In this document: positions 32,859 to 44,168 of the stretch, one piece after another
Position numbering within the stretch: the stretch's first letter is position 1
Layout: every line of letters begins with the position of its first letter
Origin: Tenrec ecaudatus
Lineage: Eukaryota; Chordata; Mammalia; Afrosoricida; Tenrecidae
Assembly: GCF_050624435.1 (NCBI RefSeq)
Contig: NC_134539.1
Location: 144,556,025-144,620,024, forward strand
DNA length: 64,000 nt
Reading direction: 5' to 3'
Notes under the pieces: generated by a model
What the model saw: the letters and a program-made list of their open reading frames with translations, nothing else
What the model was told of the DNA's origin: nothing
Databases searched by the model: none
Translations under genes and position numbers: made by a program

Positions 32859-34575
32859 CTCTTTTTTATCGTTTTATTATGGGCTCATACAACTCTTTCT
32901 TTTTAATTAATTAATTAATTTATTTTTTATTACTTTTTTTTACATTTTATTAGGGGCTCATACAATTCTTATCACAATCCATACATATACATACATCAAT
33001 TGTATAAAGCACATCCATACATTCCTCGCCCCAATCATTCTCAAAGCATTCGCTCGGGCTCATACAACTCTTATCACCATCCATGCATACATCAATTGTG
33101 TAAAGCACATTTGTACATTCATTGCCTTCACCATTCTCAAAACATTTGCTCTCCACTAAGCCCCTGGCATCAAGTCCTCATTTTTCTCCCTCCCTCCTTA
33201 CTCCCCTCTCCCTCATAAACCCTTGATAATTTATAAATTATTATTTTGTCATATCTTGTCTTGTCTGACATCTCCTTTTACCCATTTTTCTGTTGTCCGT
33301 CCCCCAGGGAGGAGACTATATGTAATCAGTTCCCCCTTTCCATCCCACCCTCCCATATCGCCACTCACACCACTGGTCCTGAAGGGATCATCCACCCTGG
33401 ATTCCCTGTGTTTCCAGTTCCTATCTGTACCAGTGTACATCCTCTGATCTAGCCAGACTTGCAAGGTAGAACTGGGATCATGATAGTGTGTGGGGGGAGG
33501 AAGCATTTAGGAACTAGAGGAAAGTTGTATTTTTCATCATTGCTACATCGGACCCTGACTGGCTCATCTCCTCCCTGAGACCCTTCTATAAGGGGATGTC
33601 CAGTAGCCTACAAATGGGCTTTGGGTCTCCACTCCACTCCCCCCCTCACTCACTATGGTAAGACTTTTTGTTCTGATGATGCGTTATACCTGATCCCTTT
33701 GACACCTTATGATCGCACAGGCTGGTATGGGCTTTGTTGCTTCTGAGTTAGATGGCCACTTGTTTACCTTCAAGCCTTTAAGACCCCAGATGCTATCTCT
33801 TTTGATAGCCGGGTACCATCAGCTTTCTTCACCACATTTACTTATTCACCTGCTTTGTCTTCAGCGGTTGTGTAGGGAAGGTGAGCATCATAGAATGCCA
33901 ATTTAATAGAAGAAAGTATTCTTGCATTGAGGGAGTACTTGAGTGGAGGCCCAATGTCCTTCTGCTACCTTAATACTAAACCTATAAATATATGCACATA
34001 GATCTACTTCCCCATCCTCATATATAAATATATTTGCATATGTACATGCCTTTATCTAGACCTCTGTAAATGCCCTTTGCCTCCCAGCTCTTTCCTCTAT
34101 TTCCTTTGACTTTCCTCCTGTCCCACTATCATGCTCCATCCCCACCTGGGTTTCAGCAATACCACTTCATCACATTACCCTTGGTCATACCCTACCAGGC
34201 ATCCTACACCCTCCTCACCACCGATTTGGATCACTTGTTGTTACCTTGTCCCTGAGTGTGTTAACACCATTACCTTTCCCCCCACCTCCCCTCTCCCATG
34301 TTCCCCCAGAACTGTCGGTCCCGTTGTTTTCTCCTCCAGATTGTTCATCCAGCCTATCTTATTTAGACAGACCTGTGGAGATAATAACATGAACAAAAAC
34401 AAGACAGAGCAGAACCAAGCAACAACGTACCACAAAACAACAGCAACAAACCAATGACAAAACAAACAAACAAACAAAACACAACAAGAAAGAAAAGCTT
34501 GTAGTTAGTTCAAGGATCGTTTGTTGGCCTTTAGGAGTGTTTTCCAGTCTGTCTCTGGTGTTGTCCCGTGCAGGC
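32859..34575 (-). mobile_element. LINE-1 3' UTR, antisense, innermost layer
   Basis: This L1 3' UTR of about 1.7 kb is bounded by the duplicated target cagcctctctct (32,847-32,858 and 34,576-34,587). Its 3' terminal segment is repeated: 32,866-32,900 is a short head, then two tandem copies lie at about 32,940-33,053 and 33,054-33,155. The body keeps the standard order, with 'gatcgcacaggctggtatgg' near 33,711. Confidence 0.88.
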
Positions 34576-34693
34576 CAGCCTCTCTCTTATAAAAAGGTCA
34601 CACCCCCAAAGAGGCATCACCTGATTGACAGTTTGGACTCCACCCCTTCCTCCACATAAGTATGTCAAGTTGGCATCAAATCTAACCACCGCA
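34576..34693 (-). mobile_element. LTR-like family A, fourth copy (right part)
   Basis: This completes the element and ends 'atctaaccaccgca' just before the GTTGT duplication. Confidence 0.8.
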
Positions 34694-34744
34694 GTTGTAC
34701 ACAGACTGTGAGCTGGAATAAATGCAACAGCATTTCACAACACG
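34694..34744 (+). mobile_element. RTE-clade LINE, second layer (end)
   Basis: A short RTE tail remnant ('gttgtacacagactgtgagc') closes the copy that began at 30,351. Confidence 0.65.
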
Positions 34745-36320
34745 TCTTCTTCATGAATTGAGCATTTTGTCCTTAGGATGCACCGTTCTTTATTTGTAGC
34801 CATGCTTTTGCCCTACAACCTGCTTTGTGTGTGCGTAAACTAACTGTCAATAGACCAGATTGGCAGTCTCATTTCCTCTTGCACACACCCACCGTTCGCC
34901 ACAGCGGCCAGTGGTCTTGGCGTGGCGGCCTTACACCCGAAGGAGACCCCTAAGGGGCGGAATCTTCTTCTGTTGCTCCAGATCTTCCCTCAACTGTCCA
35001 GATCCAGGACCCGACGGTATTTGCCATCCTTCACCTTTCTGTCTGCTCAGGAACCGGCCTGGAGTGTGGTTCTGTGTGGATTCTGCATGACGGTGGTCAC
35101 TCACTCATCTGCCTCTCGCGGTGAGGTCGAGGGCCAGGTCTGATTTTTCTCAGCTCCACACGAGCACGTCTTCGCCCACACCCTTCAAGGCAGTGGCTGT
35201 TTTCCGCCGCCCATCCACATTAGTGTTGGCTACTGGCAAGTGTGCTGACACTTCTCAGGATCACTGGGGACTGGGTGGCATGTAGGCCTCTGGGGGAGGG
35301 GAGAACAGAAGTGACGCTTCTTTCAGTGAGTTTTTGCATAGTTTGTCTTTTTGTAATACGATTGCTTTCTTCTTATCTCTTTAAATTTTACATATATTTC
35401 TTGATTGCAGGACCTGATTAGTTTTATCTTATAATTAGAGCAACTAGTTGGTTTAAATCCCACCCATTTTATGGTCTTTTTTATTCACCTTTCATGTCTT
35501 TTGTATTGAGTATCTTTATTCAGTGCCTCTCCCCTTCATTAGCGAGACCATTAATCTCTTTTAAAATGCCTTTAATGCTCACTCTAGATATTACAATATC
35601 CATCTTTGACCTTAACAGCATCTAGTATTAATTAGTATTTTAACTTTATTACTGGATAATTTTAAGAATCTTGGAGTTACAGTGGTGTCTCCACTAACTA
35701 CCTTCTGCAGCTTACACAGGGGGGCTTCAAAAAATTGTGAAAACTTTTTGAAGTTCTCTCATATCTATGTCTGTATCTACACATATTTATTTATGCCTCT
35801 CACATACACAGACACAGCTCTCTCTCTCTTTCTCTCTGTCTCTCAAACACACACATTTATCCCACAAGTCATTACTGTTCCTTATAACCAATTATTCCCT
35901 ACACATGAGTATTGACCATTTCCCCCCTCTCGATTCTTAACTTTTAGAATCACTTTCCTTAAGAAATACTAAACTACCTTTACTATCTCCTTTTGTGCAA
36001 ATTTACTCTGTATGTCTGGCCATGTCTTTGTTTTAGCATCATTCTTTAAGAATACTTTTGCTGACTTGAGAATTCTAGGTTGGCAGACTTTTCAAAACGT
36101 AACAGAAGAAAATGTCATTCCATTGTTTTGTGGTGACTGCAACCCCTGACCCCTGTGTCTGTGAAGGTCAGCCAGTTTGGAAAGAGGCGTCTTCTGGCGT
36201 TATGTTAATGAGATCATGCTAGAGTGGAGCAAGGCTGGCTCTTTTACAGCTCTCTGATAAACCTAAGCGGATGCCCTCTGGTATTAGGTTCTGACTGGTT
36301 TGCTTATTGCTCCTGGCTTT
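34745..36320 (-). mobile_element. LINE-1, antisense, outer layer (part 3)
   Basis: 'tcttcttcatgaattgagca' takes up L1 ORF2 exactly where it broke off at 30,350. Later pieces ('actctagatattacaatatc', 'gtcattccattgttttgtgg') also fit old L1 antisense sequence, though with gaps. Confidence 0.7.
35719..35758. mobile_element. Mariner-like palindromic MITE, short
   Basis: 'ggcttcaaaaaattgtgaaa' followed by 'actttttgaagttctc' forms a near-perfect inverted repeat of the family seen in the intron at 46.8-50.5 kb. Confidence 0.55.
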
Positions 36321-36624
36321 CTTCATGTTAGCTTGTCTCCTCCTGTGGTGGTGGTTTTCCTTTTCAGTCGGGTGTTATATTTGCAAACATGTTTATATCA
36401 CTAATGCAGGGTCTCATCCTCCATAAGTGATTTATGGTTGCTTCTGTTTGGCCCTTGGGCCACTCAAAGGAGTTCTCTCTATTCAACTTTAGGAACCGCA
36501 TTTGAACTCTTTCTAGAGAATCTCCCACGTCTGGGTTGCTCTTACAGCCACAGTGAGTGGACCACCGAAGGTGAGAGGGAGTGGCCACTTTGCGGGGAGG
36601 ACATAAAAGATGTCTTATCTTTAG

Positions 36625-36832
36625 GACAGGAGCCCTGGGGACACAGTGGGTGACAGGTAGGCTTGCTAGCCACAAAGTCAGCAGTTTCCATCCACCAGCC
36701 TCTCTGAGGGGGAAAGATGAGGCTTTTTGCTCCAGTAAAGATGTACGGCCTTGGAACTCCACAGGGGCTGTTCTCCTCTGTCCATACGGTCTCTATGAAT
36801 CTAGACACGGATTGATGGCCGTGAGTATGATC
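36625..36832 (+). repeat. AfroSINE-like SINE, near full length
   Basis: Head 'caggagccctggggacacag', body and tail 'ggattgatggccgtgagtat' are complete. Confidence 0.85.
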
Positions 36833-37216
36833 TGGTCTACAGGGCATTGGCAAAAACTCCAAATGAGTCAAAGCTGGTCCACATGTCAGTGGTAAAATCA
36901 TCTTCCCTACTGGGGCTGACCCTCCCGTAACCTCCCTCAGGACATTGCTGGATTGCAGTAACTCTCCCTTCAAGATCAAGTGTTGGCAAACGATAGCTAG
37001 CCATGCACCAAGTTCCTCTCATAGCCAGGGGTTTTTAGGGCTAGAGTGCATGGAATAGCTTTCACATTTTATTTTTTTAGTTTTCACATTTTTGACTGGT
37101 TGTAAAAAGGCACACACTAAAAAGAAAATGAATAGGCAAGGTGATTCTGTAGTGCTCAATGGCTAAAATATTTACGATCTGGCCCTTTAAATAAAAAGTC
37201 ATGGATTCTGCTAGAA
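36833..37216. other. Unassigned intergenic DNA
   Basis: Nothing is recognised before the next SPIN copy. Confidence 0.4.
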
Positions 37217-37409
37217 CAGTGGGTTTTCAACCTGTGGGTTGCGACCCCTTTGGGGGTGGAACAACCCTTTCACAGGGGTCGCCCGATTCATAACAGTAGC
37301 AAAATGACAGTGACGAAGCAGCAACGAAAATAATTTTATGGTGGGGGGGTCACCACCACATGGGGAACTGTATTAAGGGTCGCGTCGTTAGGAAGGTGGA
37401 GAACCACTG
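37217..37409 (+). mobile_element. SPIN-type non-autonomous hAT
   Basis: The ends are CAGTGGGTTTTCAACCTGTG and GTGGAGAACCACTG. The flanks tgctagaa (37,209-37,216) and ctctggaa (37,410-37,417) keep five of eight positions. It is an internally deleted version of the 25,745 copy in the same orientation. Confidence 0.85.
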
Positions 37410-38019
37410 CTCTGGAATCAAGGAGCTGTTGAAAGCAAATTCCCCAGAATAAAGCAGCCCTGGGTAGAACCATGCTGCAAGGGGCTTTCAAAGGCTGATT
37501 TTCCTCCCAGACGGCCATCACCAGGCCTTTCTTTGGAGGCACCTTGGTACTTCTCCCCTCCGAGATATGCAGGTTTGGTTCCAGACCAGCACAAGAAAGC
37601 AGATGATCACAGTTAAGTGAATCATGATTTTTTCCATTTCCCAGTGCATCTAGCATTTATATTCCCGTAATACTGAGCACTACTAAGCATGCATTCACAT
37701 TATGAAGACGTTTGAAACACCGTGAGAATGACCACAATGTGACAGAGCCATGAAGCGAGCAGGCACTGTTGTGAAACTGGTGCCACAGACCTGCTCCACG
37801 CAAGAGATGCCACAAACCCTCACGCTGCAAAAAAAACACAGCATCTGAGAAGCGCAGGGGAGTGCTGTGCCTGACTGACGTGCCCACGTGTTTCCGTTCT
37901 CATTACGGTGGCCCACCATCCCGTCTTCTCCGTATTTTAAAATACAAATGACGTCGGTCTAAAAGCAGAAAGGAAATAGAAGATTTCAAACATTACTCCC
38001 CGTCATCTCCTCCTGGGGT
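37410..38019. other. Unassigned intergenic DNA
   Basis: No gene or repeat is recognised. Confidence 0.4.
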
Positions 38020-38215
38020 CCCTGGGATGGCCCAGAGAGTTAATGTGCTTGTTAATATCCTTACTAACCAAAAGGGTAGAGACTGGAATCTATCCAGAGG
38101 TGCCTCGGAAGAAAGGCCTGGTGAGCTACTTCTGAAAAATCAGCCACTTAAAACCCCACGGAGCACAGTTCTACCTGACACACAGGGGCGACAGTTGATA
38201 GCTCTCCTGAATATA
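38020..38215 (+). repeat. SINE, second subtype
   Basis: The body has 'ctacttctgaaaaatcagcc' and 'acggagcacagttctacctg', the arrangement shared with 9.4 kb and 21.5 kb. The end is cut by the next element. Confidence 0.7.
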
Positions 38216-39260
38216 ACCTGTTTTCAAAATTTCACTGGAAGATAATTCACATATCACACAATCGTGAAAGCACATCAAGAAGAGCTGTATAATAATCATC
38301 ACCACCGTGTTAGAACATTTTCCTCATTCTTGTATCACCATTAGTAGCTCCCCTTTCCCTCCAACCTCTCCTGCCATACCCCCAAGGAACCATGAATCCA
38401 GTGATGGTCTCTACGGATTTACCTATGCTGGGTCCCGTACACAGAAAACAGTGAAAGGAAAAACTCCCAGCACTAACAGCAATGACAAAATACAAGAGCT
38501 AACAGCTTCAATAGAAAAGAAAGCAGAAAATATTAAAAGCTAGCACAAATCGAAATATATCACAAGGGAGATCTAATGCTAAGGGTGTTAAATTTTCATC
38601 TAACTGCATCTGTAAAGATCCACTTTCCAATGGCTCTTGCATGATAGCAAGGCTACTCCCATCCTTGGTTGATGGTCAGGGGGATTCACTAGGGACTTAA
38701 TCCATGTGCCTCCCCCCCCCACCTTTGTTTTTAATGCTGAAACAAATGAAATATAGTTCAAACAGATCAAATGGTAAGATGTTACATTTTAACCCAACTC
38801 CATCTGCCATAATTAACTGTACAATGTTCTCTGTTTGATAATAGGACTATTCACACCCCTCAGCTGCGACCTCAGGGGATTCACTGCAGGTGTGCACCCT
38901 GCAAATGGATTTGGGCTTCCATTGCCAAACACAGTCTTCTGTAAGCCAGCTGTTCGCAATTTAAGTCCTGATATCATTCCCTCCTGTAGATTCAGATTAC
39001 ATTATTTACAATCCTTGGATCACACAGGCTAGTGTGCTTCTTCCATGTGGATTTAGGTGATGCGTCTCTTAGTTGGCTGCTTGTTTGAGAACTAGCCTTT
39101 CAGACACCAGATGCTGTTCTTTCTGATCGCCTGACACCATGTAGTTTCTTCACCACACTTTGCCGTAGCACTGATACCTTCAGTGATCTCTTCATGAGGG
39201 TGAGCATCAAGCAGGGCCATGTCATAAGAATCGTTCTTAGATAGGAGAACTAGAATTAAG
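38216..39260 (-). mobile_element. Older L1 3' UTR, antisense
   Basis: 'cacaggctagtgtgcttctt', 'cagacaccagatgctgttct' and 'gggtgagcatcaagcagggc' follow the order of the younger copies but are much more diverged, so this lineage has been active over a long time. Confidence 0.7.
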
Positions 39261-40690
39261 TACAAGCCCCACATCAATTCATGCATCTATCATTTATATA
39301 TGTCTCTGACGTCACTGATCATCCTGTTGTCTCCTGACTGGAATTCAAATGTTGCAGGGTTCCATCATATGAAGGACTCTGCAGGCCATGGTTGGGATTT
39401 GAGGGTTTGTTTCAAGCATGATGGGCAGGCTTTGGTGGGTTTTAAGTGGAGTCATCAGATGACCTCTGATTTCCATTTCACAAACATCACTGGGTTGACA
39501 AATGGAAAAAGGACAGTAGGAGGCAGAGTGGAGGCAAGGAAAAGAGGATTCTGTGCTAGTTTCAAAGGACACCTGTCCACTTGTCTTCACATGGTGGCTT
39601 GTGAGTTGCCATATTGCTGCTTGAAGCAAGCCTCTAGTATCTCAAAGATCAGCAGAGAAACTTCTAACTGAGACAGTGTAAGAGAAAAGGTGGCGATCTA
39701 CTTTTTACCATCAGCCAATGAAAACCCTTACAGATCACAGGAGAATATTGTTAGATGAAGTGCTGGCAGGTGAATATCCTAGGTTGGAAGGCGTGAGAAA
39801 CACAGGGATTGTAAAAGTGCCCTGGTTTGAAGAAGGTGCAAGATCAGCATGCTCAGATGGGCTTGCTACGAGTTGGAATCCACTTCAGGACAGCAGCTGA
39901 CAACAGGCGAGATTCCACGTCGCGGCTGATGAGAATCAGGAATCAAGGGCCTTGTGGCTGGTGCAGTCTGTCAGTTACAAACAATGAGCACTTCTTGGGG
40001 CCAAGATTGAGAAGTGGCAAAGACCGGGCTTGACACCACTACCAGGCGCTTGGCAGCACTTTGCCCAGGCCTTCGGGTGGTGGTCTTCCTGTTAGGTTTC
40101 TGGGTTGGTTTACCTCCGTTCTTGCTTCTCAATGCTGAAAGATTTCCCGTGTTAGCGGCACTTTTGTGTAACCAAGTAACTTTTGTGGGCAAGGGAAGTT
40201 TCAGGGATGACAGTCTCAGAAAACACGCCATCCATGGAGAGCATGCAAGGCCGCGTGGCGGGGGCCATGGGAAAGTTCACGACGGAACATGGCCCCTCCA
40301 GGGGAGCACAGGAAAACGCGTGGAAGGAGTATCCTAACAGGAGCAGGAATCCAGAGTGAGGAGCCAAGGGAGAGCGAGCAAGGCCTGAGGGGGCTGGGAT
40401 GTGTATGCGAGGAGAGCACCTGAACGAGAAGGGGGGGCTTGGTATTTATTCCCTCCTAGCCCCACTGGCTGGGGAGCCGTGGTTGAGGGTTTGGGCTGAG
40501 TTGAAGCGCACCTGTGTGTGGGAAACTAACAGAGGGAACTCTGACGAGGACTACATTCCCTCACGTACAACAGAGGGACTCAGGAAAGCTAGTATTCCAC
40601 GGTGGGAAAGCCGCCACTTTGGGAAGTTAGAGATGACGCCCAAGTTCACGATCCTGCTGTAAATGTCCCTCCCACCGATTCTCCCCTAAC
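39261..40690. other. Mostly unassigned intergenic DNA
   Basis: A SINE-tail-like remnant lies near 39,865-39,905 ('gctacgagttggaatccact'). Open frames in this stretch have no recognised product. Confidence 0.4.
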
Positions 40691-40849
40691 AGCTATGCTG
40701 CCTTAAAGTGAGCGCATGGCGGGTTCTGTCTCCCTACAGAAGCAGACACCCTGTTGTTACCGCCTCCCGCGGGTCACCAGCCCCCTCATACCTTCCCCAG
40801 GGCAGGTGTTAGGTTTCTCACCTGTGAGCTGTGAGCTCAGGGACCTTAC

Positions 40850-41352
40850 TGTGGTTGCCACCCACCCTGTGATGTATGTAACTACTGAATATGCATGTCC
40901 TATGGCTACCTCTACTATCCCCAGATAGGAAAGATGCTCGCTCTCCCACTTTCTCTCCTCCCACCTCCACGTGGACCACCAAGAGGGGCTGAGGTGAGCA
41001 TGCTACCATGAAATGTGTCTGACTTATTTTAGTTTATCTTCCATGACTTTACTATAACCTTTAGGTATTCTCCCTGTACAATCTCGCCTACTAACCCTTC
41101 CATTGTTAGAGGCTGGTGACCTCTGACACCTATGTGTTATCATGGGCCTCGGCTGTGACCAGGTTTAGCTTCACCTGTGCATAGGTGGCCTTAGTCTGCG
41201 CATGCTCTGTTCTGGGTTTTCCCATAGTTGTCTAAAATTAGTGTGCATGATTTCTTTTTAACCCCTTTATTGTGGCAGCGCCAGCTGATTTTTGGTAGGA
41301 TACACATTTGGTGCAGACACCCCCGTTTTATCCCTAATCTAGCTACCTGTCA
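40850..41352 (-). mobile_element. LTR-like family C, third copy
   Basis: Reverse-complemented it starts TGACAGGTAGCTAGATTAGG and carries 'gcacactaattttagacaac' and 'atgggaaaacccagaacaga', matching 11,465-11,520. The right edge near 41,352 abuts sequence leading into the pseudogene. The left edge is uncertain. Confidence 0.55.
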
Positions 41353-41373
41353 TTACCAGGCACAAAAGTGTCT

Positions 41374-41797
41374 GTGACAAGTGATTTCTACCTGCGCTAC
41401 TAGGTGCCCATTCCGTAGGGCACAAGGGCAAGTTTGGACATGAGTTCCCAGAGTTCACATTTCGACCAGATGGAAAGTTTAGGTATGCCAACAACAGCAA
41501 TTACAAAAGTGATGTCATGATCAGAAAAGAGGGTTATGTACACGAGAGTCTAATGGAAGAAGTGAAGAGAATTATTGATGACAGTGAAATTACACAAGAT
41601 GATGCTTTGTGGCTGCATCCTGACAGGAACTTGAAATTGTAACTGGAGATGAACACATTTCTTTGATCACATCCAAAATTGGTCCTCTTAAATCAAAGGA
41701 TACTGAAGGCTGGCGAGTGCTTTTAAGATGTGGTACAGGCTCTGAAATGGTTATTTTCAGTCTTAGTGGATTACATTTCAAGATTAAACCAATGTAA
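41374..41797 (+). pseudogene. MAGOH: Processed pseudogene of mago nashi homolog
   Basis: The encoded protein is the exon-junction-complex core subunit that pairs with RBM8A/Y14. Here the coding sequence is intronless and broken. GTG replaces the start codon (41,374). The tyrosine-10 codon is TAG. About 11 extra bases follow codon 11 and shift the frame. Segments recognisable in shifting frames include [25 protein letters not shown] and HFKIKP next to the TAA at 41,795. The stretch around codons 80-130 carries several small deletions. Homology continues into the 3' UTR ('gtatacttttgagctatttg', 'gaataaag'). MAGOH and MAGOHB cannot be told apart from this copy. It lies about 2.3 kb upstream of the CpG island and has no evident role there. 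Confidence 0.92.
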
Positions 41798-43079
41798 ATG
41801 TATACTTTTGAGCTATTTGTGTATTGAATAAAGGGACGGGTGATGGGTGGGATTATTTTTCATTTATAATACGGAGATTTTTGTGAATGTGAAGTATATT
41901 TTCTTTTGTATGCAAACTGAACATAGGAAAATATGTGAAAAAGCTTAATGGCATCATTTAAGTCCAGGTGGATTGGACAATCTTTCACACTACAGTCAGG
42001 AAGTAAAAACTACTTGTCATTGCGATTTTATTCCAATGAAAGATGTCAAAGCCTTAAAAAGAAAGACGGTCAAGGAAACAGGTTTGCAGGCAGCCCTGGC
42101 CCTCAGCTCCATTTCTTAATTACAAGAAACTCCTAACATTCACCTAACGGTGCCACATGCCCACAGCCAACCCATCCACCGCTGGCAAGTGGATTCACAT
42201 TCACAAAGATCCTATTGCTCCTTTGGGCTTCTGAGGCTGAGAAGTCACCTGCGGGGTTGAACCATCGACATTTCTTTAGCAGTTAGAGATATCTAACTCA
42301 CAGCTCACAAAGCAACCACTAAATTAGTGCAGAAGGGAAAATGGAAAAGAGGCTAATTGTATCAGGGGATTGCGGGGCTTTAGCCAAGAGGTGAGAGACA
42401 TTGGGGCTTCCACGTGGTGGCAGAGGGCCCAGCCTCCCAACAGCGTACCCCATCACCCCAGTGGCTGCCTGAACTGGGTGGTGGAAGAGTCTGGCTCCAG
42501 GCTCCAGTTTCTCCACTCCTCTGGAACTCTGCGGAGCTAGTGACTCAGGGGCGGTCCCTCCAGGCTCCCAGTGTTCTTGGCCGGCCTGGAGTGACTCATT
42601 GCTTAGCTCCTTCTCTCATGGTGACCCGGGGGCCAATCCCTTAATGAGTCCACACCTCACTCATCTGGCCGGGGACAATTGCTTGGTGGAGTTTTCGGCT
42701 CCCCTGGGGCAGGGCTCTGGTCTGCAAAGGTCGTGGTTTCTCTTCCTGCTGCTTTCAGACCGGCTTCCGGAGGGTCTGGCGGGGCTTAAGGCCATGGGGT
42801 AGGCCCAGGGGTCCAGGCCCTCCTGGTTGGCTGAGGTGGACGGTTTAATGTCGCTGCTGGAACCTTCTAATTTCAGAGCCATCCGACAGCCTTTCATATC
42901 GACTACAGTTTCGCAAGCATTGAGGGCTTGGAGGATTCCCCCCCCCCACTTTTCATTTTTGTGATCCCTTCTTGTAAAAACTTGTTTAACAACAACAAAG
43001 CCAACCAGTTGTCCCCAAAGCAAGCACAGCAGTAAACACGGGGAAGAGACGGAATGAGGTGACTGATGGGCGTCTGTCC
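41798..43079. other. Flank between pseudogene and CpG island
   Basis: 41,798-41,940 is probably pseudogene 3' UTR. A degraded antisense SINE is suggested at 42,175-42,310. The rest rises in GC toward the island and shows no named element. Confidence 0.45.
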
Positions 43080-44105
43080 CCCGCCAGGGGTGGGGGGCAC
43101 CTGGGCGGGACCGGAGTGGGAGTGTGAGGGGCACGCGATGCGCTCGCGGGGCCGGCGGAGGAGCTGGGCTCCCCTGCAGCGTGCCCAGCCCTGGCCGGGG
43201 CGCTCGGGGTCGTTGGCCCGGGTCCCGCCCCGCACCGCCCCCCATCCCCCGGGAGGCTGGAGGCGGCGACGCGGTCCTCCCCGCGCCGAGCCGCCACCTG
43301 GGTTCGCTGCCCCACCGGGTCCAGCCAGGTGAATCCGGCGGGCGCAACCCCCTCTTGGCCCGGGACTCTGCCCCAGCTTTCCGCGTCCGGCGCCCTGCCC
43401 CGCGCCCTCACCCCCTGGGGGTCCCTCCCGAAGGGTGGCTCCTCCGGAGCCCAGCGCCGCATTCCTGGGGGCGGGGGTCCGCCCCTCGGGTCGCGGACTA
43501 GAGACGGGCCCGCGGCCGGACGCGGCGGGAACCAACTGGGGTAGGGAGTTGTCTTGGGCGCTAGGACTATTTTGGGGGGACGCGGGGGGACTCGGGGACG
43601 CGCAGGTCCCGGTGTCCCGCGGCCCTCGAGCCGGGTCGCCGGGGCAGCGACGCCTCTGGGTCCGCGGAGGCGGGAGGCCCGAGCCGGCCGGGCGGCAGGG
43701 GCTCGCGGGCGCCCGGGGCCCCGGAGTCTCGGGGGTCGCGCTGGCGCGTCGCCCACGGCGGCCGGGCCGGGGGCCGCTCGCCGACCCAGCCCGGCGCGGG
43801 AGGAAGTCTCCGAGTGGCCCGCGGCCGGGACCCCCGGGCGGGCGAAGTGCGACGGGGGCTGTCCGCGGCGCGCAGGGCACCGGCGTGGCGGGAGGAAGAG
43901 GGAACCCCGGGGCCTCCTCCGCCCCGGGCGCGGGTGGGGGCGGGGCGGGGCGGGGGGCGCTCCGGACGCCCGCGCGGGGCGGGGCGCCGCCTCCCGCCCG
44001 ACCCCGGGGGCCACTTTCCGGCGGCGCGGGCGGAGGGGGCGGCGCCGGCGGCGGGAGGCGGGAGTCGGGGGCTGGGGTGGGGAGTCACTTTAAAGGCTCT
44101 TTCTT

Positions 44106-44122
44106 ACCCATAATGCTTTGTG
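44106..44122 (+). promoter_or_regulatory. ZNF143/STAF-like site
   Basis: ACCCATAATGCTTTGTG resembles the ZNF143 recognition sequence, whose core is CCCATAATGC or CCCAGAATGC. It sits 20-35 bp before the YY1-like box, a common arrangement in housekeeping promoters. Confidence 0.65.
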
Positions 44123-44168
44123 GGGACGTTGACAAGTGGATCCAAGATGGCGTAGAAAGTAATGACAG
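44120..44168 (+). other. Putative first exon (3' part) with splice donor
   Basis: The sequence ending AATGACAG is followed by GTAAGT at 44,169, a perfect 5' splice consensus. The left edge is unknown, since the transcription start is not defined by sequence. A frame from the ATG at 44,112 would give a 19-residue peptide up to the splice site, but I do not recognise it, and an untranslated exon is as likely. The gene is not identified. Confidence 0.7.
44142..44152 (+). promoter_or_regulatory. YY1-like site, with a two-codon upstream ORF
   Basis: CCAAGATGGCG matches the YY1 consensus and often overlaps the transcription start or the first few bases of the message. If transcribed, ATG GCG TAG forms a minimal upstream open reading frame at 44,147-44,155. 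Confidence 0.75.

Noticed and set aside
41310-41335. Primer-binding-site-like sequence near 'tttggtgcagacaccc'
   Set aside because: It lies inside the family C element rather than just beyond its end, and no retroviral internal sequence follows.
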